From Cheilinus undulatus (taxonomy: Eukaryota > Chordata > Actinopteri > Labriformes > Labridae): a stretch of 64,000 bases of DNA. Both the position numbers and the translations under genes were made by a program. Below the pieces are notes generated by a model, which saw only the letters and a program-made list of their open reading frames with translations, ran no database searches and was not told the origin of the DNA. Of this stretch, positions 36,530 to 47,400 are shown piece by piece. The stretch covers positions 30,075,157 to 30,139,156 of the forward strand of contig NC_054875.1 in assembly GCF_018320785.1 (NCBI RefSeq). Direction: 5' to 3'. Positions within the stretch are counted from its first letter, which is position 1, and each line of letters opens with the position of its first letter.

Positions 36530-37027
36530 TTTCACTGGCAAATCCATCTTGTTAAGCTCTCATCTGAACCGTTTGGGCCCAGTTAGAAAGTGACAGGACC
36601 AATCAGCGAGGAGGGGCAGTACTTTCAGGCACAGCAGAGTTGTGACCTAAACAAGCAGAAGCAAGAGACCAGCGTGGATGCTGCTAAAGCGCCAGTTTTA
36701 TCAGAACTTGGCAACATTTCTTCAATATAAGAAGAACAAAGAACAGCAGTGAGTTGTTTTCTTTTCAAAAACGACAAAAGTCGAGTACTTACATGTCTAT
36801 AGTCGCCATGTTTCGTGTTATTCCTCCGTAGCTGCACACGCACAGCTCAGTAGCTGCTACATCACGTGTTTTGTTGCTCTGATTGGCCTGTAGAGATGTG
36901 ACAGACAGAACGTTTGTCCAACCACACTCTGAGTTTTTTTCAAAGCCTCTGCCTTTTCTCAAACGTTTCCTATTGAAGCTTTCCCAGATGGATGTGTGAA
37001 ACACATCCATCTGGTGTGTCAGGTTAG
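36530..37027 (+). repeat. Dispersed repeat R1, copy 2, with perfect terminal hairpin
   Basis: The copy ends with a perfect 14-base inverted repeat, CCAGATGGATGTGT (36984-36997) and ACACATCCATCTGG (37001-37014) around a GAA loop, followed by TGTGTCAGGTTAG. The words TGTGACAGACAGAACG and CATCACGTGTTTTGTTGCTC recur in the other copies. Confidence 0.7.
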
Positions 37028-37202
37028 AAAGGGAATGTACCTCTGGGAAATCTCAGTTTGAAGGGTCACATGCCCCCAACATTTTATCCCACTTCTTCAT
37101 TCCAGCAAGAATCTGGACACCCCTAACCCCAGCTATAAATGAGTAAAACATAGGAGTAGAGTTAATTGGTAAGGGCAAGAGGTGAACAGGGACTGAGTCT
37201 TA

Positions 37203-38642
37203 GGCCTTGTCCACAGGTAAGCGGGTTTCTGTTTTTAAAATAATTGTGTTCACACACTTTTTTAAAAAACGTCATCCACATGAAAAAGCAAAAATGCATT
37301 GTTTCGTCCCGTTAAAGCATGCCATGTCAACATTCGTCCATCCTTCACTGCAGCTCACTCAGAAACAGCAATGTTGTTCTTGACGTGAATTTTTCTCATG
37401 GTTCTTACTCAACTTGAACTCGTCCAAAACCAACCACACTGGCTGCAGGATCTGTGTTTGTCGGAGTGCTGTAAGAAGCAGCAGTGACCTCTGTAGTCCA
37501 TTCAGACGTCTCTGTTCATGAACATAGTAGGAGAGCAAGTGTGTCTATACATGTAAGCATCTAAAGGTCCAGCAACATTTATGGTACTGGCACACAGCAT
37601 GACATTACAAGACCAATACCATTGACATCAACAGTGCTTATACGATGTATTTACCCCCTTAGATGTTTTACCTTTTTTATTGATTTTATAAATCAATCAT
37701 GGTCAATGTAATAGTTTCATGCATACTTAACAAGATTGTCCTCCAGGATTTCCCTACATTTTGCTGATTATTTTACCCTCTTCCTCTACAAGCCTGCCAG
37801 CTGTCAAGAAGCATCCCCACAGCTAAATGCTGCCGCCACTATGCTTCACAGTGTGGATGGTGTGTTTGTGGTGATTGTGTCCAGCTAACATATTGTCTGA
37901 TCTGATGGCCAAAAAGCACCATTTTGGTCTCATCAGACCAAAGAACTTTATCCCACTTGACCATGGAGTCTCCCACATGCCTTTTGATGAACTCTAGTCC
38001 AGATTTAATACGTTTCTCCCATAAAACTTTGACTGGTGAAGAGCCTGGGCAAAAGTTGTATGCAGTCTTTGTCATCTCAGCTGCTGAAGCTTCTAACTCC
38101 TTCAGACTAGTTCTAGGAGTCTTGATGGCCTCTCACACTGGTCTCCTTCTTGCACGGCCACTCAGTTTGTGAGGACGGCCTGATCTAGGCCACTCATGCC
38201 ATATTCTTTCCATTTCTTTATTATGGGTTCGACTGAACTCTGGGGGATGTTTAGTGCCTTGAAATATTTTTGTATCCATCCACAGACTTTCACTTTTCAA
38301 TTACCCTTTTTCTAAGTTGCCTGGCGTGTTCTTTTGTCTCCATGGTGTAATGGTAGCCAGGAATACTGTTTGACATTACTTTGTAGAAAACTGTTTTCAC
38401 TCGCACATTGAAGATATATTTTTGTTAAAAAAGCCACATTATATCGACCATGTTTTTTTTAAACCAATACAAGCAATAAAACATCCAAGGGGGTGAATAC
38501 TTTTTATAGGCACTGTACATCCAAACAGCTTTCCATGTCTACACATAAACGTTTCCCAAAAGGTGCTTTTTTTCAGTGACCTAAAACACTGTTTGCATTT
38601 GTACAAAAAGCCAAAACCACCTGCCTACATGTGGACTAGGCC
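37203..38642. mobile_element. PIF/Harbinger-like element with TTA target duplication, split by a Tc1-like insertion
   Basis: The left terminus is GGCCTTGTCCACA and the right terminus is the inverted TGTGGACTAGGCC. Both are flanked by TTA (37200-37202 and 38643-38645). Three-base TTA duplications and GG-starting ends fit PIF/Harbinger-type MITEs. Without the inner Tc1-like element the host copy would be about 560 bases. No transposase of this family is present. Confidence 0.65.
37632..38515 (-). mobile_element. Tc1-like transposon with transposase remnant, nested
   Basis: The ends are CAGTGCTTATACGATGTATT on the left and, inverted, CAGTGCCTATAAAAAGTATT on the right, the latter next to TA. A minus-strand frame at 37839-38075 encodes KWDKVLWSDETKMVLFGH, the block of Tc1 transposase holding the first catalytic Asp (WSDET). 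At 884 bases it is shorter than the usual 1.3-1.6 kb, so internal sequence is lost. It sits wholly inside the element at 37203-38642. Confidence 0.8.
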
Positions 38643-40212
38643 TTAATGTTGATTATAATTTTTTTCTACCTTGAAATTCTTCTCTTCCGCTGAGTTGCCT
38701 TTTTATCAAATCAAGCCATATGGATCAGAAACATCATCAGCTTCAATAATGTCCTCTATCCAACAGTTTTCTCCAGATCAGGATATGTACATTAACAATA
38801 TTTACATGCTCTTTCTTTGTCTTTGCTTTAAAGAAGAAGAGATTAAGTGGTATGTCATTTTTTTTTTGTGCATGATTTAATCACAGGCTCTTGCTATGAT
38901 AGTTCTACAACAGTGAGAGTCCCTCACACAGTGCCTGAAAGAGAAATTCCACTTTACAGTTGGATTATAATGGTGAAAATCAAGACTGGAGATTCTTCGC
39001 GTCCTTTCAGAAGCATCAGACTCAGCAGTTTGGAAATAAGGACTAAGAGACTTTCCCTTGAACAGAAACAACAATCTTTAAACAGTGTGTTGTTGGTATC
39101 CTTCCATCATTGAACACAAATTTAAAGAGTAAACAGATAAACTGGACTGGGAAGTATTGCTGCAAGGAAGCTCACTGTCTGCCAATTTAAAAATCATGAG
39201 ATAATGGAGGAAAAAAAGTTTCCAAATGAGAGTTTGCCATGATTAACTTTAGGGTGGAACGTTTACTGCTTTTAGTCACCTTGTCAAACACATTCAAGTG
39301 TTATTTTAAGTATCTATTTTGCGTATCTGAAGAAAATCAAGCCCAGGCTTTTATAATGTAGGACTTTATTTTTAAAATGTGACATTTCCAGGTTCTGTCT
39401 CTAGTCTGATTTTAAAAACTCCTAGGAGTGTTTAGCTGGTCATGAAACTATCAGATGAGACAATTAACAGGAAGCAGCACAAAAAGCCTCTATTCACACT
39501 TTTCACAGCGGTTTCTCTCAATGAGTGAGGAAACTGATGTCAGATTGTTTTGCGCACGGCGCATACATGCCGTTTTTACAAAAAGCAGATATTGACATTG
39601 TTTGCTTTTTGCTAGTATCATCAAACTTAAAAGTTCTGGTTTTGTGCCGAGCCTACTTCCAAATGAAGGGAACAAAATCAGCAACGACGTACCATTTTGT
39701 CCACAGGGAGGCACCAAAGTCAACAGTCTGAAAGCTCCTCACAGGAGCTTTTAAAAGAAGAGGAGGGTTCGGAGAAGTCCTAATGTTATTAATCATAGTG
39801 ATGATTTATGTTAATCAAAATTTGTCAGAAATGTTGTATGTCTAAATTTTTATATTTGTGAGTGATGGGGTTCATGTTGGGCAAATTGAAATGCAAAATG
39901 AAGAACGCACTTTGACAGTTTTTTAAAGATTAGATAAACATACCCACTTTATAACTCTTTTTATTTTTGTGTTCATTTATTTTGAATTAAATATCTTTTA
40001 TTGTTGAATGAAAGAATGATTTGCAAATTTTACGACTGTACATACTAAGGTTTGCTATTTGTAGATTTATCCAGGTGACAGCTCCAAAGAAGGCATGTCT
40101 GTCTTATTTTCCATGCACAATATTGTCTGTATGAGAAATAAGATATTTACAATGCTTTCATGCCAATGTCTTGTACATTTTGCACAGCCTTTTGTTTATA
40201 TGTAAATATCAG

Positions 40213-40218
40213 AATAAA
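40213..40218 (+). terminator. Candidate taf4 poly(A) signal
   Basis: AATAAA in the context TATCAGAATAAAAAG, followed by a T-rich tract. It is the last plus-strand hexamer before the minus-strand signal of the converging nr2c2 gene. Confidence 0.5.
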
Positions 40219-40269
40219 AAGAAGTTTTTAATTGCTATTTTACAAATGATCCATATTAAAACTTAAAGG

Positions 40270-43200
40270 AAAAACACATCTTGATTGTCTTTATTGATTC
40301 TATGTGTGGACTTTCAGCTTTTCAAACAGAAGTTTGCACTAAAGCTTAGAGTAATCAGAACCCAAGTAATGGCACCCTTCTCTCCTGAAGATTGTCTTTA
40401 AGTTTTCTGTGAAAAACTGTCCAAGAGTTCTGGTGGACTGTTCGAAAGAGCCGACTTGAAACGCACTAAGACAATGGGCCTCATTCTTGAGAAGAAATGT
40501 GTTCTTAATACCCACAGAAATTTCTGACATTCACCAAAGCTTTCTTATCTGTTTTCGGATTTTGTTCTAGTGAGGTAGAGGATATAATTTGTTGTCATAT
40601 AATAAGAAGGAATAAGTCTGAGGGGAAGATTTAAACTCTGGACTGTAATGGTAAATAGGCCTAAGGAAAATAAACTGATATAAGAGTAAAATTGACTTTT
40701 TGGGCACATTTCACACCAATTTATTTCAGGAGAAAGAAAAAAAATGCCAACAAACCCTTCCATAACTTGGATGTCTGTGTAGTCAGGGGTAAAAGATTGT
40801 TTTATCAAGCAATAATACTCTGGTAGCAGAAACACTGTTCTCAATTCTTCTCAGCATTAACAGACACAGCCTTTGTATTTTTCACTATTAATTGTTTATT
40901 TTTTTCAGGATGTGTGGCTTCAGAGAAGCCAGCCGCAGAGACTGGAATGCTGATACAGGCGCTTAGTCTTTCATACATTTGTTTTATATCTTTTTCGGCT
41001 TGAGGTAGAAATGTAGGGCTGTGACAAACCTAGGCGGACCGTGACTATTGTCTGAATGTTGTTCAATGTTTGAAGGAACACATTTTACATGTGCAAAAAA
41101 TACAAATGACATTAACAAAGTATAAAAATTTAAACAGAGGATACTCAATCCACAAAGCTGGAAAAAAGTGATCTAAAGTCCTGTAAAGTGGGAGCTGCTC
41201 ATAGTAAATATTTAAAGCCACAACATTTAAAGTAACATTTTTCCATACAGCATTTAAATGCACTTAAGCAACTTCATGCACTGCAATGCACTATGAAATG
41301 ATAACAATGCTCCTTAGAAGAACAGACAGCAACAAGTATATAAAACGCTTATAAACAACATGCACTCATTTTATGAAATTACATGTAGGAAGGCCATTTC
41401 AATACAGTGCCTTTACAAACAGTCTCTATGGGCTTTAAACCCAAATAATACAATTGACATAATTCCACAAGACATAATCTTTGCTTCCTTCTTTACATCC
41501 CGTTCCATTTACATTGCGGTGGATGCTCATTTTAAGCCATCATAGAAGCAGGAAGGCTGATGCTCATATTCAGTCTTCAAGACATTTATGCACCCGAGAC
41601 CAGCTCCCATGATTTTTCTTGTCTTTAATATGGGAAACCTGCCCAAAAGTACTTTAAGTACACTTAGTATGCAAAAAAATGTTCAAAACATATTAAAGTA
41701 AATAAAAAAACGTACAAACATAAAGTTTTAGTCAGCATGAACATAAGGGAATGCCACATAAGCTGATTGATGTGCACTGTAGCAGAGCTACACATATGTA
41801 TTTTCAAAGTCAAATCTTTGAGATTACCTAACTTCTTAAAGGAAATATTCACTACTGATAAATGTACATATGAAATAAAGATTTAGCAGAGCGGTTACAA
41901 CAAAAATGGACAGAAGGAATTGATTGTCATACAGGGAAAAAGAGATGAGGTGATTGCACTGGTTATTTTAGCAACATATTCATGATAACATAATGGAGTA
42001 CCTTAACATTGTAAGACTTCAAGACTAACATCAACCGAGAGGTAAAAAAAATATATATAAAAAAAGAAAAAAGAAAAACATTTTATTTTAACATGCTGAT
42101 TCAGCTGATATGACTGAGTGTGAGCTAGACGTTACAAAGAGGCCTTCACTATGAAGCGTGCTCAGGATAACCAGGACCAAATTATATGTTGTTTTTTACT
42201 CTGTATCCTGTGATTTTGCTGTTGCACCAAACAGTTTCACTCTTACGTTGACCTAACAATGACAATAAAAGCATTCTGACTGTGATCTCTCTCTGATCTC
42301 TGGCTTCACTAACAAAGGAGGGTCCTGCTCAACAATGACACAATGCTGCTGTCAATCTGATAAGAAATGTAAGAGTTCCTGCAAGCATGATCACATCTAA
42401 GAAGCAGAGTATAGGGCTGACAATTTGGGAAAATAACCTATTTGTGATTGTATGCTTCCAGTAATGCAACTGTGATTTAATATGTGATCAGTTTTTGAGT
42501 TCCTTATGTTTTTTGTCGAACAAACATGAGCAATAAACGGGTCTATATTATAACCAACACATTATTAGGTAGATTAAACTAGGGCTGAATAATTGTGAAA
42601 TAATTTAGAATTTGATTTTTTTTACTCGAATTGCAAATTTAATATAAAGTGAAAAAAAAAACAGATGCTCAAATGTTTGCATAACGTGTAAAGCATAATA
42701 TTTCTGCTGCAAAAAAAGTTTCAAACTATTGAGAAACACCTAAGACAAAGGAATACTGTCCCCTCGAAGATTCAAAAATTGCAGTAGGCCATATTACGAT
42801 TTAATCTAAATTTCAATTACAGCCTTACAGGATAAGCAGCATTAACCAACCATAAAAAGGATCAAGTCTGCTATACAAATCAAAGTATTTTACAAACTAA
42901 AGACATAATCCAGGTTAAAATTATGGCAGCTGCAGCAAAAAGTGCAGGAAGATCAGACAAGTGCCAGATGTGAGTGCACAAATTAGTGAGACATTTATGT
43001 CAAGAGTTGACATCGGTTTATAATCTTTTTTTTATTTAAATAAAGTAGCCCTGAACACAAATGTTCTCATCCAAGGACCACTGTATGAACTGTGAAACTA
43101 TGCATGAACTGTGCAAAATTATTTTCAACAACGTCAAAGCAGGCATTTCCTCACACCCCCCGTGAAATTTCTCTCAACCCACTGAGGGGTCTCAGACCCC

Positions 43201-44439
43201 AGGTTGCTTACATTAGTCCTTATTGAGGAATGATATCTGTGAATAAATACAAACCTTTTATATTTAAACTCTAAGTGCTTGCTGATCTATCCCCCTATCC
43301 ACTCTCAGCTCATAGAGCTCTGATCTACACTCCTAAATTCTCAGTGGACACTCTTTGGTGATCAGCATTAGTAACATGGTGGTCTACTCAGTAAGAAGTG
43401 AACCACCTTCATAATGCTGAAAACATCACTTTAAACCTGAAGTTACCCCGTTCTCTTCAAATCCTGCTTCATAGTCCAGGCCTCTGAAGTCTGTCAAACT
43501 CTCATGAGCTATGAACAGGATTTATTTCACCTCAAAGCTTTGCAGATACACCTCCATAGTAGAGCTGAAATTACTTGTTAATGGCAGGCTGATTTGACTT
43601 TTATAGATGATTACCACTGAAATTTTTATTTTAATGTTGTCAAAACTCAAGAACTTTAAATTATATGGCAACTTTGAGAAACTTCAGTCAGTCGTTGAGC
43701 TTGAAAACATAAAAAACTATGATTGGGCATACTTCAATTCCCTGTAATATGACATTCAGGAAAGCCATAATTAGTCCGTGTAAAAGTTTAAATTCTCCAG
43801 ACAAAAACACAGTCATAGAAATATCATGTTGTATTTATGCTCTGATGTTACCTGTTACCAATGCAAGCACATGAAGAAGCGAGTACTTGTTTAAGATTCG
43901 GCTTTTAAATAGATACAGTCCTACTTTTTACTTTAGGATTCATGTTAGATTTTTGACTGAGCTTATAAAGGAAGTTTATCTGATATCTGCAAATAACCTT
44001 GGAGATATCTGTATAGAATCAACATAAGAGCATGGTAAGGCTTTAAAAAGACAAAAAAGGCTTAGCTCAGAAGGTAAAGTTCCCACAACTTTATCTTGAA
44101 GTGCTTTAAAGACGTAAAGGGGATGAGTGCAGATGCAGCTGCAGAGGATTCCTTTTTTTAATTCAGCTCAGAGTTTAGGCCCAAAACTCAAAATGACTGA
44201 ACCGCCTGAGCTTCAGAAAACATTCCAGGTGTCACTCTGGCTTTACAAAACCAGATTTTTCTTTTCTATGAAGGATTCCTGAATGAGTTTGCACCATGTG
44301 TTGTTGAAATAGGGCCCCCCTGCAGAGTTTTGGACCGTTAACCCTTTGAGAGACATGGCGTACCTGAAGTCCTGAAGTGGAGAGTCTCTAATCTTGAATT
44401 TCAAAGTCCAGGTTGCTGGAGTGTTGAAGTGATTGGCTG
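40270..44439 (-). other. Probable nr2c2 3' UTR
   Basis: This AT-rich block follows the nr2c2 stop codon on the minus strand and holds no coding exon or clear transposon. Long TR4 3' UTRs are known in mammals, so a 4 kb UTR is plausible. The end is set only by the hexamer at 40290-40295; a nearer hexamer at about 40895 is an alternative. Confidence 0.4.
40290..40295 (-). terminator. Candidate nr2c2 poly(A) signal
   Basis: AATAAA on the minus strand, about 70 bases from the plus-strand hexamer of taf4, giving a tail-to-tail arrangement. Confidence 0.35.
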
Positions 44440-47400
44440 TCATTGTGATGGGTCAGAGTCCTGGCTGTTATACTCAGCCGTCTCCATTTTGAGGATGTAG
44501 GGAATGATGCTGTCGATAGAGACGTTACCGATCAAACCAGTGAAGAAGAGCTCTTCTGTGATGCTGGAGTTCATGAGGCGAAGTGCTGGGAGACGAGTCA
44601 GAATGCGGGTCAGCCTGATGAAACAAACACATGGCTATTAATACAGGGTGATTGAGAACATTTGTATTGTGTTCACCATAAGATGTTTTGATAATCAGCA
44701 ATCCACCTCTCATTAATCCACCTCTCTTTTGTCTGATGCTTTTGTCTGCAGCCACTTCATCAGCAGCTTCCTGTCTTAAATGTTTTCGTTTTAGTTTAAA
44801 CTCATTATCGCCAAAGAGAAACATTTGGTCCGTGTTGATTTAGGTGACCCCCTGTGGACAAGGTAATCTAGCCTAATCTTGCCCTGTAGATGTGTTTGTT
44901 GGGTTCTTTTTTTGTTTGTTTGTTTTGAAATCATTATTTTATAACAGATCCCAAATCAGTAGCTGTACGACATATGACGGCATAAACATTAGCTTCAGCT
45001 TGCTTCATAGCCAGTAAAAACTTTTCACTGGAGTATTAGGTAGAACTACAATTTGCCAGACATCCCCACAGTCAGAACTTCAAGCTTTGTTGACTATCTG
45101 TTTACAATACCGATATACAGGTGTATCTAAAAACGTTAGAATATCATGTAAAAGTTCTTTTTGTTTCTAGTTATTTACTTCAGAAAGTTAAACTACCAAT
45201 TATTTTAGATTCATCTCAGACAAAGTGAAACTTTTCAAGACTTTTTTTGTTTTAATCTTGATTACAGCTTGTGAAAAATCAGAAATCCACTATCTCAGAA
45301 TATTAAAATATTGTGGAAAAAGCCCAATTTGCAAAAGTTTCCTGAGCCTTCATTCTCGTACTTTGGTTCAGTGCACACAACCACAATCATGTGGAAGACT
45401 GCTGATTTGACAAATAACTACAACAGTATTAATTTTGACAGCTATTCGTTTTATTTTAGTCACAGTCTTAATCTATCGATTAGATGTATTTTAGGTTTAG
45501 TCACATTTTAGTCAATTCTACCCTTTGTAGTCTTAGACTAGTTTGAGTTGACAAAAACTCAAAAACATTTTAGCAACGTTTTTGTCCATCAAAAGTCCTA
45601 ACATTTTAGTCTTAACTTTAAGTCAATTTTAGTCATCAAAGACCTATTTTTGGATAATTTTAGTCTAGTCTTTCTATGGAAAAATGGCTGTTGAAGAACA
45701 TTTTTAGTCATAGTTTTCATCGATGAAATAAACACTGGTCCAGAAGACAATCATTGACACCCTCCAAGGAGGGTAAGCCACAGAATGTCACTGCTGAAAG
45801 GCAAGGCTGTGCTCAAAGGCTTTATCAAAGCATATTCAAGGAAAGTTGAGTAAAAGGGAAAAATGTGGCAAGAAAAGACGTTCAAGTGACAGAGATGGGT
45901 GCAGCCTTAAGAGGAATGTCAAACATAGCAGATTCAAGAACTAAAGGGAACTTCACAAGGAGTGGACTGAGGCTGGAGCCAGTTGATCAAGAGCCACCAC
46001 ACGGATGTGTACAGGTAATAGATGACAAATGTTGTTTTCCTAATGCTAAGCTATTCCTGACTGTAAACATCATTGGTGTCTCATCTGGGATAAGGAGAAA
46101 AGAAATGGACTGTTGCTCAGCAGTCCAAAGTCCTGTTATCACATAAAACAATATTTTGAATTGCATTTGGAAATCTAGGTCACAGAACCCACGGTTCTTA
46201 AAGCCCAGTGTTTTCAGTTTCCACAGTCAGTGATGGTTTGGGGTGCCATGTCATCTGCTGCTGTTGGTCCACAGTACTTTATTGAGTCCAGAGTCGATGC
46301 TGTCAGCCGTCTACCATGAGATTTTAGAGCACTTCATGTTTCCATCTGCTAAGAAACTTTACGGATATTATAATTTCCTTTTCCAGTAGAACTTGGCACC
46401 CGCCCACAGTAAAGCCAAAACCACCAGAAACTGGTTTGCTGACCATGGTATTACTGTGCTTGACAGGCCAGCCAACTGGCCTGACCAGAATCCCAGAGAG
46501 AATCTCTGGGAAATGTCAAGATGAAGATGACAACTCAAATACAGAGACAAGCTGAAGGCTGCTATTAGAACAACCTGTTTTTCATGCCAGTTTGTTACCA
46601 AAATAGCATTTAAGCTGATTTTGTCAGACTGTGGATTCTTCTGCCATTTCTGTGTTGTCTTTAAAATTGTATTAGTTGGATAGCCCTGTCATCCATCTGA
46701 GACAGTCTCCTGTTGTGAAGCATGTTTGAATAAGCAAATCAGAAAGAGATCAGGGGCAACCTGACCTTTCAAGAGTTCATGTATTTAAATTCTTGTGTTG
46801 GCACTGTTGAGCTGACTCGAGGCTTTAGATGTGTAAGCCCACCTGTAGGTGTCCTCAGGGTACGTTTTCTGCACATAATCTTGCAGCTCCATCAAGGCTT
46901 TCTCTTGTAACTTTTCAATCTGCCCACTGTTGTCCACACCTGGATGATCTGGCAAGTCAAACACAATCCAAAACTCCAAATCAGGTCATTTATTTAAATC
47001 ACATTTACTTGTGAATTCAGTTAGTATCCACTGGCTGATAAAAGGTGTCCATTATTAACTTGAGTAGGACTCACCAGGGCTGAAGAGAACGATAGCTTTC
47101 AGATAGGCGTATTCATAGCTGTCAGTTTCCAGCCTCGTCATGCTGTTACAAAACTCCTGGAACTTCCAGATATGCTCCATCACCTGCTTCACCCTCTCCC
47201 CTGAAAGCTTGTCTGAGAGAGATGAAAAATCCACAAGACATGTCTCTTTGAATAAAAATACAACTACATGTCATCCTAAGATCCCCATAAATCATAGATA
47301 GTTTCTCCACTTTATATTAAAATTGAATCTGGTGTAGTATTTTTGCAGCTCATAGATGTCATAATGGGCTGTGCAACAATGGTGATAAAACTATTTTTAT

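Larger units (their letters stand above)
35684..40235 (+). other. Probable taf4 3' UTR and downstream sequence
   Basis: No coding exon follows the taf4 stop. The first credible strong poly(A) hexamer is AATAAA at 40213-40218, after a block (40080-40200) that reads like a conserved UTR end. If the transcript runs that far, the 3' UTR is about 4.5 kb and contains an R1 repeat copy and a nested pair of DNA transposons. An earlier end cannot be excluded. Confidence 0.45.
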
